From NCBI GenBank assembly GCA_029570245.1, contig JAKQSH010000056.1:1-10708 (forward strand): 10,708 bases of DNA. Reading direction: 5' to 3'. Source of the DNA: Deltaproteobacteria bacterium (GTDB lineage Bacteria; Myxococcota_A; SURF-8). Under the pieces are notes generated by a model that ran no database searches, was not told the DNA's origin, and saw only the letters and a list, made by a program, of their open reading frames with translations. The stretch's first letter is position 1, and the number at the start of each line of letters is the position of its first letter. Of the stretch, positions 1 through 6,621 are shown piece after piece. Both the position numbers and the translations under genes were made by a program.

Positions 1-343
1 GCAGGCCGATCAGTGCACCGAATATCGCGCCCACCGCCGCTCCGCCGGAAACACCGAGAATATACGGTTCGGCCAGCGGATTACGCAGCAGAGCCTGATA
101 TACCGCTCCGCCTGAAGCCAGAGCAATTCCTGCCAGCAAGGCCATTAAAGAGCGCGGCAGCCGCAACTCAATAATTATTCCGCTCATCGCAGAAACACCG
201 GCATCACCCGAAGTCAGCAATTCGGCGATACCGGAGCCGGACGACCCCACAGCCAGAGAAAGTGCAAAAACACCCGCCAGCAGCAGCAGCAGAACTGGAA
301 TTATATATGCCAGAGGCTTGTTGAAAATCACTCTTCCGCTCAA
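1..343 (-). CDS. FecCD/BtuC-family ABC transporter permease (N-terminal part, runs off left edge)
   Basis: This is the inner-membrane permease of a cobalamin/heme/siderophore-type ABC importer; only the first 114 residues are in the window and the C-terminus lies beyond position 1. The visible protein has a hydrophobic first segment (about residues 10-31), then a stretch with RLPRSLMALLAGIALASGGA, followed by the family-typical block NPLAEPYILGVSGGA, which is nearly diagnostic for BtuC/FecC/FhuB permeases. The start is taken as TTG at 343-341. It is preceded by GAGGG at a spacing of about 8 nt, and its last two bases are the first two of the TGA stop of the upstream binding-protein gene (TTGA overlap), which suggests translational coupling. 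The substrate cannot be told from this fragment; cobalamin, heme and ferric siderophores are all possible. The ATPase partner is probably further left, which is inference. Confidence 0.9.
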   Translation of the reverse strand, partial: MSGRVIFNKPLAYIIPVLLLLLAGVFALSLAVGSSGSGIAELLTSGDAGVSAMSGIIIELRLPRSLMALLAGIALASGGAVYQALLRNPLAEPYILGVSGGAAVGAIFGALIGL

Positions 344-1233
344 TGTTTTTTCCCTCTGGAATCAAGCAGCGCGCCGCGCAGAAGCGCAGCAGCTTCAACC
401 AATCGGGGACCGGCGCGTGAAATAAGATCGGGATTGATTGTTATTACCTGCTTTTTTCTGACAGCCTGCATACCGGAAAAACGCTGAAACAACTCTTCCG
501 CCGCCTTTCCGTCACCTGATTGAATTGCCAGAAAAACAAATTCCGGGTTTTCTGCAACCAGCCACTCAAGCGAAACGGCAGGATAACGAATACTGCTGTC
601 ATGCAGAATATTTCTGAATCCGACCCAGGATAAAAGATCATCCGAAAGAGTGTCGGCCCCGGATGAAACAGGAGGTTCAAGATTGAATAGTATTACGGCA
701 TCATGGGATTTTTCGACAGGCAGAGCACGGTATGAATCGAAGGCGGCGGCAAGCGACTTCGAATATCTTTTTCCCTGCTCGCCGCATCCAAGAAGATTCG
801 CAATGGAAGCCAGCGACTTCAACGCGCCCTTTACTCCTCGGGGAAATATGACATACACCTTGATTCCAAGCTCTCGCAGCCTGGAAATTGTACGCTCCGC
901 GTTGCCGCTGGCGCTTCCTACAACCATATCCGGCGCAAACGAAACAATTTTTTCAAGGTCTGGACGCGCATAACTGCCGACCTGCGGCAGACTGCGCGCG
1001 GCTTCGGGATAATCGGAGTATTCGCTGACCGCCACCAGTTTTCCTCCGCAGCCGCAGGCATAAATGATTTCAGTAACTTCCGGCGCTAAAGAAACTACCC
1101 GCCTGGGATAATCACCTGTCGTAAAAGAATATCCAAGCTCATCTACGACAGTACGTTCCTGGGCTTGCAATACCGCCGGAAGAAACCAGATACAGAAAAA
1201 CGGCAGCAAAAATCTTAACATTTTTAACGACAT
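340..1233 (-). CDS. Periplasmic substrate-binding protein of a BtuF/FecB-type ABC importer
   Basis: A 297-residue helical-backbone metal-chelate receptor that would deliver its ligand to the permease encoded immediately downstream. A signal peptide is seen at residues 1-22 (MSLKMLRFLLPFFCIWFLPAVLQA), with likely signal peptidase I cleavage before QE. The mature protein opens with the BtuF-like sequence VVSLAPEVTEIIYACG, then SEYSDYPEAARSLPQVGSY and PDLEKIVSFAPDMVV. It ends with NPDLISRAGPRLVEAAALL, which matches the family's C-terminal lobe. The ATG at 1233 is preferred over the upstream in-frame ATG-less extension because it gives a clean signal peptide; an ATG four codons later (1221) is possible but has a poor ribosome site. 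SD-like GGA lies about 10 nt upstream, inside a small hairpin loop. The BtuF resemblance favours cobalamin, but siderophore or heme binding is not excluded and no cobalamin riboswitch was recognised upstream. Confidence 0.9.
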   Translation of the reverse strand: MSLKMLRFLLPFFCIWFLPAVLQAQERTVVDELGYSFTTGDYPRRVVSLAPEVTEIIYACGCGGKLVAVSEYSDYPEAARSLPQVGSYARPDLEKIVSFAPDMVVGSASGNAERTISRLRELGIKVYVIFPRGVKGALKSLASIANLLGCGEQGKRYSKSLAAAFDSYRALPVEKSHDAVILFNLEPPVSSGADTLSDDLLSWVGFRNILHDSSIRYPAVSLEWLVAENPEFVFLAIQSGDGKAAEELFQRFSGMQAVRKKQVITINPDLISRAGPRLVEAAALLRGALLDSRGKKH

Positions 1234-1513
1234 GCGAACATTCCGTTCGGTTAATATGGTCACAGAGTATATTATGAGAAGAGCCGTCTGCAAAAAGCTT
1301 ATTATGAAAGAGCTGAAATTATCAGCGCGGGACGTGGACAGCAAACGTATTTGTGCAATAAATACGACAAATTACAGAGAAGATGCAGATTGTTCGGAAG
1401 TATTGTTGACACCCGGACAGAAAAATGATTTTTCATATATTTCAGGGCTTGAATGCCCGGTGCAGAAAACGTGAAAGAAATTACCGCATACTCTACTGAA
1501 GGGGCAGGCGTTG
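1234..1513. other. Divergent intergenic region, about 280 bp
   Basis: This stretch separates the minus-strand uptake operon from the plus-strand TPR gene. It holds the candidate minus-strand promoter at 1266-1294 and an inverted repeat CGAAC-5 nt-GTTCG at 1235-1249. It also holds a plus-strand TTGACA at 1406-1411 without a well-spaced -10 (the nearest TATATT is 1436-1441) and a small GGGC/GCCC hairpin at 1445-1458. An open plus-strand frame of 80 codons crosses most of it, but it overlaps the promoter, has no good ribosome site and resembles nothing known, so it is not called. No tRNA, riboswitch or mobile-element end is recognised. Confidence 0.6.
1266..1294 (-). promoter_or_regulatory. Candidate sigma-70 promoter for the binding-protein/permease operon
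   Basis: On the minus strand a -35 element TTTGCA (1294-1289, 4 of 6 to consensus) is followed after 17 nt by a -10 element TATACT (1271-1266, 5 of 6). Initiation would be near 1259, giving a leader of about 26 nt before the ATG at 1233. The spacing is ideal and the position fits, but the -35 is imperfect. Confidence 0.45.
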
Positions 1514-2584
1514 ATGAATAACCAGCTGGATTTGAAGGCGCGTTTCGAAGAACTGGCGGCGTTGAAGAACGAAGTTTACGAAACCCGCAATATGATAATT
1601 AAAACCGACAACAACATGCGTTCCATCTTCGCCGAAATAAAAAAACTGGCGCAGAAACAGGACGAACATCTGGCAAAAACACGACATGCCAGCATAGGTT
1701 TATATATACTGCTGGTAATCGTTCTGGCCGCAGGCGGATATGTTCTTTCAAATCTGCGGGCCGAAAATCTGCAGAAAGACATCGACGGGCTGAAAGCCGA
1801 AAACAGCCAGCTCATAAGTGGAATGAGCCAGCTTGAACTGAGGTTCGAAGCCTTCCGTTCAACAGACGTGCGTGCAATGAAGCTGGTTGAAATGATAAAA
1901 GACCGCAAGCGCGAAGAAACCATCGAAGAGTTCGCAAAGCTCGACCGGCAGAGCCTGCAGGAATCGGCGCTTGCGCTGCTTTCTGAAAAAGTCGAAAAGT
2001 TCAAACTCGAACTGGCGCAGGAATACTACAAAACCGGCGTAGCGCAGTGGAAAATCGGCGGCTTCAAACGAGCCATTCAGGAACTCGAAAAATCGACAGG
2101 ATTCTGCGAAAGCACCGATTTTCAGGCTTCACTGCATTATTACATCGGTCACTCTTCGTACAAAATCAAAGATTATGGACGCGCTGTTTCAGAATTGCTG
2201 CGCTCGCTGGAAATAGACTCCAAACACGACAACGCCGACAGCGCCGAATACACAATCGGACTGGCCTACATGGATCAGAAAGACTGGGAGAAATGCATTG
2301 ATTTTTACGAAAAGCTGATGACACGGCGAAATATGAAAAACCATCGCAATCTTATTCTGGCGAACATCAAAAAATGCCGACAGGAACTGGCGAAAGAAGA
2401 AGCGCGCAAGAAAAAACTGGAAGAAGAGGAAGCGAAAAAGCGCGCTGAAGAAGAGATGGCGGCTGAAGAAGAAATGCCGACTGAAAGCAATCAGGCCGGA
2501 GAAAAGCCGTCAGTAGAAAAAGCGACAGAAGAAGCGAAAGAGGAAAAGGCAGCCGAACCGGAAAAAACCGAAGAAATCGAATGA
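1514..2584 (+). CDS. Membrane-anchored coiled-coil/TPR protein
   Basis: A 356-residue protein of unknown specific role. Residues 1-57 are charged and helical (likely coiled coil), followed by one transmembrane helix at about 61-78 (IGLYILLVIVLAAGGYVL). A second heptad-like helix follows at about 80-112, then a helical linker to 168. Three TPR-like repeats lie at about 169-196, 206-236 and 243-273, with typical A/G..Y...D...A pattern (for example HYYIGHSSYKIKDYGRAVSE). The tail from 291 is very rich in Glu, Lys and Ala. There is no cleavable signal peptide, so the helix probably anchors the protein in the inner membrane; which side carries the TPRs is not certain. AAGGGG at 1499-1504 supports ATG 1514; a TTG directly before it (1511) is an alternative. 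The coiled-coil-plus-TPR layout recalls CpoB/YbgF, but the membrane anchor and acidic tail differ. The gene ends 5 nt from the convergent lipoprotein gene. Confidence 0.85.
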   Translation: MNNQLDLKARFEELAALKNEVYETRNMIIKTDNNMRSIFAEIKKLAQKQDEHLAKTRHASIGLYILLVIVLAAGGYVLSNLRAENLQKDIDGLKAENSQLISGMSQLELRFEAFRSTDVRAMKLVEMIKDRKREETIEEFAKLDRQSLQESALALLSEKVEKFKLELAQEYYKTGVAQWKIGGFKRAIQELEKSTGFCESTDFQASLHYYIGHSSYKIKDYGRAVSELLRSLEIDSKHDNADSAEYTIGLAYMDQKDWEKCIDFYEKLMTRRNMKNHRNLILANIKKCRQELAKEEARKKKLEEEEAKKRAEEEMAAEEEMPTESNQAGEKPSVEKATEEAKEEKAAEPEKTEEIE

Positions 2585-2589
2585 TGAAT

Positions 2590-2865
2590 TCAGTTCAGCT
2601 CTTCACAGGTGTTTTCGTTCCAGTTTTCAAGGGTTACATGGCAACGATCTTCGTCAATATCGTCGGGGTCAATGCACTTGTAGCCTTTTTCTTTGAGTGT
2701 TCCGTTCGACATGCATAAGCAGGCCGCCTGCCAGTGCAGAGCGACGCTGGGACACTCTTTGCAGATTCGTTCGGCTAAAGCGTCGCATGGGTTGTAGTTG
2801 CCGCAGGCGGAAAACAGCGAAAGGATCATTCCCATAATAAGAGCGGTGGATATTTTACGCAGCAA
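2590..2865 (-). CDS. Small cysteine-rich lipoprotein, unknown function
   Basis: A 91-residue protein that I do not recognise. The N-terminus is a lipoprotein signal: Leu-Arg-Lys, a hydrophobic stretch, then the lipobox-like LFSAC with Cys21 as the likely acylated residue and Gly at +2. The mature part is short and acidic, with eight further cysteines (27, 35, 38, 49, 51, 64, 75, 87), enough for four disulfides in the periplasm or at the outer membrane. The start is TTG at 2865, chosen because AAAGGA (2880-2875) lies 9 nt upstream and because the next ATG, at codon 11, would cut away the charged start of the signal. The gene sits divergent to the PHP phosphatase and tail-to-tail with the TPR gene. 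The Cys pattern could be structural or metal-binding; sequence alone does not decide. Confidence 0.75.
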   Translation of the reverse strand: MLRKISTALIMGMILSLFSACGNYNPCDALAERICKECPSVALHWQAACLCMSNGTLKEKGYKCIDPDDIDEDRCHVTLENWNENTCEELN

Positions 2866-2906
2866 CTTCTATTTTCCTTTCAGGAGTCTTCCTTTTTATC
2901 TTGAAG

Positions 2907-2936
2907 GATATACAGTAGTTGCAAGGAAGATGTCAA
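2907..2936 (-). promoter_or_regulatory. Candidate promoter of the small lipoprotein gene
   Basis: The minus strand carries a perfect TTGACA at 2936-2931, an 18-nt spacer and TATATC at 2912-2907 (4 of 6 to the -10 consensus). Initiation near 2900 would give a leader of about 35 nt to the TTG start at 2865. The -35 box overlaps the ribosome-site region of the divergent phosphatase gene. Confidence 0.45.
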
Positions 2937-2939
2937 GTC

Positions 2940-3662
2940 GTGATTGATCTTCACAATCATATAATTCCGGCAGTTGACGACGGCTGCGCCAGTCTTGACG
3001 AATCACTCATGCTGGCGCGCATATTCCGCGATAACGGATACCGCGCGCTCTGCGCCACTCCACACATCCGCCAGGGAATGTTCGACAACAGCGAAGAAGC
3101 CCTTAAAGCAGCCGGGCAGGCGCTGGCCGCAGAAATCGCCGGAAGTGGAATAGGCATTGATTTTCGCTTCGCCGCCGAATATTACTTCGACGAACGACTT
3201 CTGGCAGCACTCGACAGACCCGAAAACCTGCTGACGCTTGACCCGCGCGGGCGCTATATTCTGATTGAGTTCAGTTATCAGCGCGCGCCACTGCGACTTA
3301 AAGAATTTGTCTTTCAGCTTTCACTGAAAGGGCTGCGAATGGTAATGGCTCATCCCGAACGTTACGACTGGATCGCCAACGACTTCGAATTTGCGGCGGA
3401 CCTGGCGGCGATGGGAGCAGTAATGCAGGGAACACTAAGTTCGCTGGCCGGAGAAATGGGCTCGCGTCCGTCCCGCACATTAAAAGCCATGCTGAGAAAT
3501 GACCTCATCCATATCATTGCAAGCGACTGTCACGGCCCGGATTCGGCCATCAGGATGCTTGAAAACAGCCTGAAAACTCTGAAAAAAGAAACCAACGCCG
3601 AAACCGCAGAAATATTGCTTGAGAAAAATCCCGCCATAATATACGAAGGCCGATCTCTTTAA
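2940..3662 (+). CDS. PHP-domain protein tyrosine phosphatase, CpsB/YwqE (Wzb-like PHP) family
   Basis: A 240-residue metal-dependent phosphatase of the polymerase/histidinol phosphatase superfamily. In known relatives it removes phosphate from the tyrosine kinase that controls capsule or exopolysaccharide export. The metal ligands of the fold are all visible: DLHNH (His5, His7), the family-specific VDDG (12-15), TPHI (His42), Glu80 in AAEYYFDE, AHPERY (His138) and SDCHG (Asp196, His198). Length fits the family (about 240-260). GTG 2940 is chosen because family members begin M-I-D-L/I-H and AAGGAAG lies about 10 nt upstream. A TTG at 2919 in the same frame also has an AAGGA before it and would add seven residues. 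No kinase or polysaccharide gene is in this window, so its target here is unknown. The final codons form one arm of a terminator-like hairpin. Confidence 0.9.
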   Translation: MIDLHNHIIPAVDDGCASLDESLMLARIFRDNGYRALCATPHIRQGMFDNSEEALKAAGQALAAEIAGSGIGIDFRFAAEYYFDERLLAALDRPENLLTLDPRGRYILIEFSYQRAPLRLKEFVFQLSLKGLRMVMAHPERYDWIANDFEFAADLAAMGAVMQGTLSSLAGEMGSRPSRTLKAMLRNDLIHIIASDCHGPDSAIRMLENSLKTLKKETNAETAEILLEKNPAIIYEGRSL

Positions 3663-3677
3663 GGAAATCGGCCTTCG
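3644..3677. terminator. Convergent hairpin, possible bidirectional terminator
   Basis: An 11-bp perfect stem (CGAAGGCCGAT at 3644-3654 pairing with 3667-3677) encloses a 12-nt loop. The left arm is the end of the phosphatase coding sequence and the loop contains its TAA stop. It lies between two convergent genes and so could serve both, but neither side has a strong U-run, so termination strength is uncertain. Confidence 0.5.
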
Positions 3678-3708
3678 CTTCACTTGATTTCAGATATGCC
3701 GATTGCTC

Positions 3709-5502
3709 TTACTCGGCCTTGGAAGAACTGCTTTCCGACGACGGGAAATAATTCGGGTCTGGCATATAAGATTCGGACGACTTGAGGAAGCTCTTGTTGG
3801 TGGGGAAACTCTCGTCCGACTCGTCTGGATAGGAACCGCCGATAAACACCAGAGAAGTGTCTTTAAGTACGCTCACGGTATGACCCATGCGGCCTTTGTT
3901 AAGCTGTACATCGGCGCCGATGTTGTCTTTAAGGCTGGCTATTTTGCCGGTGCTGTCGTTGAGCAGATCAAGCGTAAGACGCTCGGATGTAAGCTTGGTG
4001 CCGTACATTCCACCTGCAATAACCAGACTGCCGTCGGGCAGAGGTGAAATGGTGTGGAATGCGCGAGGCTCCTGATCGGACAGAAGCTCGGTGTTGCGAT
4101 TTTCGAGGTCAAAAATCATGCTGACATTGTTTTCTTCGCTGATCTTCTGTCTGTCGCCACTGGCGACACGCTTGAGTCCGCCGGTGACGAGCACTTTTTT
4201 GCCGTTGCTGAATGCGCCGGCGGCGTGATGCGACAGCATGGGCAGAGAATTCCACTTGGAACTGAGATCGTCTGGAACTTCGACGCCTGCGTTCTCGGAC
4301 AGGAAGATTTCGGCAACAGGCTCACCAGCGGCGGCTCCGCCGTAAATGAAAACCTGCCCGTCGTTGACGCGTGTAGCGGTATGGCCGCTGCGACCGGCGT
4401 TAAGAACATGATCGAGCACGCGGAAAGTCGGCTTGTCGTTTTTGCCCGGCACATAATCTATGATCTGAAGCTGCGTATGTTTGCCGGCTTCGCCCCAGCC
4501 GCCAGCCACCAGAAAATGCGTCTCGTCGTCGTCAAGCGGAGTGACGGTGAAGGTCATACGTGCCGTACCCATGCTGATGGGGCTGCCGGTAACGGCGCCG
4601 CGTCCGGTGGGGTTGTAAACAACTGCGCTGGCAAGAATGTTGTCGGCAGAGGCTTCAATGTAAGCTTCGCCGTCTCCGGTATGCAGCATGGCCAGCTGAT
4701 CCGCACCGCCCATAATGAGAACCTGTCCGTCTTTAAGCAGTACGGCGCTGTGGCCGGCGCGTTTTTCGTTGATGGGATTCATTTCGATGAATTCGCCGGT
4801 TTCGCCGTTGTAAAGTGTTACCAGCTTGGTTCCGATAAGCAGATCGCAGGTGTTGGAGTTGGAGCCGTTAAGAACGTCATCCGGGCAGGCACCTTGACGA
4901 ATCTGGCTGACTCCTCCGACAATAAGAACGTTCATGCCGTCGCGCAGCACGGTTGCGGTGTGCATAAAACGCTCAACTCCCATGCAGTTGAAAGCACGGG
5001 TAAGACGGGAAATGCGGTGCATGAAAACGTCTACCATAAGCGGACGGGCCTGCGGGTCGTCCTGATCGCGCGAAATGTCGATATCGTAGGTCTTTCCAAG
5101 CCATATAAGCTCGTTGGATGCATTATAGGCGTTGACTTCCAGACTCATGTTCTGCTGGGTGGGAATGTCGAACATCTTGTATCCCTGAGAACTGGGCTGA
5201 ACACAGTCGTAGGGGTTGTCGCAGGTGCTGTTCACAACGACATTGGCTTCAGCCAGAACGGTTGTTCCATCCTGGGCATAGACCTTGAAGCTCAGGTTCG
5301 TGATGTCGGAGGGCAGTTGATTTTTTGCGTATCCGCTCTGCGATGTTTCAGTCTCGGCCAGCGGGCATCCATCGTTGTCCACTTCTTCGGCTTCAAAACG
5401 CAAACCGAAGTTCGGCGTAACTTCAACGGAACGGCCTTCGCTTCCGCAAGCTGCCAGCGTTAACAGAATCAGGACCAACAAGGCCAGGCTGCAGAATCTC
5501 AT
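3709..5502 (-). CDS. Seven-blade Kelch-like beta-propeller lipoprotein
   Basis: A 597-residue predicted outer-membrane or periplasmic lipoprotein. Residues 1-18 form a lipoprotein signal with a textbook lipobox LAAC (Cys19, then Gly). Residues about 30-155 form a separate Cys-containing beta-rich domain that I do not recognise. From about 180 to 556 there are seven Kelch/galactose-oxidase-type motifs, each with an H-T/S-A...DG pattern running into a hydrophobic strand and a Gly-Gly pair. The Gly pairs are at 196, 265, 334, 388, 441, 497 and 555 (for example GHSAVLLKDGQVLIMGG), enough for a complete seven-bladed propeller. The tail is Ser/Glu/Pro-rich. ATG 5502 is preferred to an upstream in-frame GTG (5520) because AAAGGGG lies 8 nt before the ATG. 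Galactose oxidase active-site residues are not assigned, so a binding or scaffold role is as likely as catalysis. It has its own promoter but follows the radical SAM genes on the same strand. Confidence 0.85.
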   Translation of the reverse strand: MRFCSLALLVLILLTLAACGSEGRSVEVTPNFGLRFEAEEVDNDGCPLAETETSQSGYAKNQLPSDITNLSFKVYAQDGTTVLAEANVVVNSTCDNPYDCVQPSSQGYKMFDIPTQQNMSLEVNAYNASNELIWLGKTYDIDISRDQDDPQARPLMVDVFMHRISRLTRAFNCMGVERFMHTATVLRDGMNVLIVGGVSQIRQGACPDDVLNGSNSNTCDLLIGTKLVTLYNGETGEFIEMNPINEKRAGHSAVLLKDGQVLIMGGADQLAMLHTGDGEAYIEASADNILASAVVYNPTGRGAVTGSPISMGTARMTFTVTPLDDDETHFLVAGGWGEAGKHTQLQIIDYVPGKNDKPTFRVLDHVLNAGRSGHTATRVNDGQVFIYGGAAAGEPVAEIFLSENAGVEVPDDLSSKWNSLPMLSHHAAGAFSNGKKVLVTGGLKRVASGDRQKISEENNVSMIFDLENRNTELLSDQEPRAFHTISPLPDGSLVIAGGMYGTKLTSERLTLDLLNDSTGKIASLKDNIGADVQLNKGRMGHTVSVLKDTSLVFIGGSYPDESDESFPTNKSFLKSSESYMPDPNYFPSSESSSSKAE

Positions 5503-5551
5503 CTCAACTACCCCTTTCACCTGAGCATTTCGCTGTATCAGTTAATTGCCA

Positions 5552-5579
5552 ATCTTATAATTTTTTACAGGGCTGTCAA
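5552..5579 (-). promoter_or_regulatory. Near-consensus sigma-70 promoter for the Kelch lipoprotein gene
   Basis: The minus strand shows a perfect TTGACA at 5579-5574, a 16-nt spacer and TAAGAT at 5557-5552 (4 of 6, with the key TA...T positions kept). Initiation near 5545 would leave a leader of about 43 nt before the ATG at 5502. AT-rich sequence upstream includes a tandem 8-bp repeat (plus-strand CTTATAAA at 5592-5599 and 5600-5607) that could act as an UP element. Confidence 0.6.
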
Positions 5580-5591
5580 GGATTCCTTGTA

Positions 5592-5607
5592 CTTATAAAC
5601 TTATAAA
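5592..5607. repeat. Tandem 2 x 8 bp repeat CTTATAAA
   Basis: Two adjacent perfect copies lie 12 bp upstream of the -35 box of the Kelch gene promoter, between it and the end of the second radical SAM gene. It may be an AT-rich upstream activating element or a regulator-binding repeat; chance is also possible given its small size. Confidence 0.5.
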
Positions 5608-5632
5608 GGGTAAAGAATCTCAGAAAGCGACT

Positions 5633-6610
5633 TCAGGAGCTTTTAAGGACTCTCAGCATGGAAACAAAATGAGAGAGTTCAGAGTCCACCTGCTTTGTGG
5701 AAGCCAGCGCTGAAGCGGAAAACCGCGAAAAAAGCGACTCTTCATCGACACAGGCAGAAGGTGGTTCAGGCAAAGCGGACAAATCGTTGATATCGGTTAT
5801 GTTGCCGATACTGAAGCGCCGACGGTTTTCACCAGGATGGAAAAGCATTGCAATGTCGCCGGAATAAACATACCCATCGCAATCCAGAAGCAATCCGCCG
5901 GAGAACAGCGGCTTTTCCACATTCACATGCAGATTTTCGATTTCAACCGAAAATCCGCTGCTCCACAGCCTGTCAATAAGAGCTGCCGTTTTCCTGAAAC
6001 CGTTGCGCAATTCTGAAATTTCGTCTTCGCTCCATTCCACATAAAAAGCAGGCAGAATATTTACGCGGCGCAGGCCGTGTTTGGCAATGAAAGCGAAGTT
6101 TTCCACCATATCGGCGACATTCTGCGGGCATACAACCATGTTGGCCACAACCGGACGTTTCAGCGCCGCAATGCGTGCGGCAATTTTTCCAAACCACTCC
6201 AGACTGTTTTTTTCACTGAAAGCGTCAGATTTACGCTGTCCGGCATGGCTTTTCTCAGCGCCGTCGATACTCAGAACAAGCTGAATATTCCGGTGCGCTT
6301 CAATGAAGTCCAGTTTTTCATCATCAAGCAGAACTCCGTTGGTGGTGATACGAAACAGCAGATGCTCGCCAGCATGGCCGGACTGTTGTACTCTTTCCAC
6401 CAGAATTTTTATCAGTTCGAATTCAAGCAGCGGTTCGCCGCCGAAAAAACGCAGTTCCCGCAACCGGGGATGCAGCAACACATCCAGCCCGCGTTCTGCG
6501 GTGAGGCGCGGCATCGAAATGTCGGCTTTGGGGACAGGACAGTAAGAACAGGCCAGATTGCATCTGGAAGTAAGAGCCAGATATAGAATTCCGTATTGAT
6601 CCGGCCTCAT
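5633..6610 (-). CDS. Second radical SAM enzyme, short, with degenerate C-terminal SPASM-like region
   Basis: A 325-residue cytoplasmic radical SAM protein. The CX3CX2C site for the SAM-binding 4Fe-4S cluster is CNLACSYC (Cys17, 21, 24), followed by FFGGEP (55-60, SAM amino-group contact), ITTNG (88-92) and LSIDG (113-117), all in normal order. The C-terminal part contains CDGYVYSGD (244-252), which looks like the SPASM/twitch hairpin 'dG.vypCd'. The second cysteine is Gly251 here, and only Cys244 and Cys287 remain, so an auxiliary cluster is unlikely to be complete. ATG 6610 is the only start that keeps the cluster motif; an in-frame TGA directly precedes it and there is no good ribosome site, so translation probably depends on the gene ending 11 nt upstream (6622). 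It does not look like HxsC. The substrate is unknown; pairing with the HxsB-like enzyme suggests joint peptide or protein modification. Confidence 0.85.
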   Translation of the reverse strand: MRPDQYGILYLALTSRCNLACSYCPVPKADISMPRLTAERGLDVLLHPRLRELRFFGGEPLLEFELIKILVERVQQSGHAGEHLLFRITTNGVLLDDEKLDFIEAHRNIQLVLSIDGAEKSHAGQRKSDAFSEKNSLEWFGKIAARIAALKRPVVANMVVCPQNVADMVENFAFIAKHGLRRVNILPAFYVEWSEDEISELRNGFRKTAALIDRLWSSGFSVEIENLHVNVEKPLFSGGLLLDCDGYVYSGDIAMLFHPGENRRRFSIGNITDINDLSALPEPPSACVDEESLFSRFSASALASTKQVDSELSHFVSMLRVLKSS

Positions 6611-6621
6611 TCACAAACCGT

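Noticed and set aside
1235..1249. LexA (SOS) box
   Set aside because: The arms resemble a Gram-positive-type LexA site, but the spacing between GAAC and GTTC is off by one and the downstream genes are not SOS functions.
1406..1441. Plus-strand promoter for the TPR gene
   Set aside because: TTGACA at 1406-1411 is perfect, but the only good -10 (TATATT, 1436-1441) is 24 nt away, and a closer TTTCAT gives a 19-nt spacer; too weak to call.
1232..1474. 80-codon plus-strand open frame in the divergent intergenic region
   Set aside because: It overlaps the likely promoter of the minus-strand operon, lacks a ribosome site, and its product has no recognisable features.
1234..1510. Cobalamin riboswitch upstream of the BtuF-like gene
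   Set aside because: The likely leader is only about 26 nt and no B12-box-like conserved sequence was seen.
4054..5463. 469-codon plus-strand open frame opposite the Kelch gene
   Set aside because: The minus strand encodes a lipobox and seven Kelch motifs with a promoter and ribosome site; the plus-strand frame has none of these.
5633..6610. Assignment of the second radical SAM enzyme as HxsC
   Set aside because: Although it sits where HxsC would be expected, its N-terminus begins almost directly at the cluster motif and the motif region (CNLACSYCPVPK) does not resemble HxsC as I know it.
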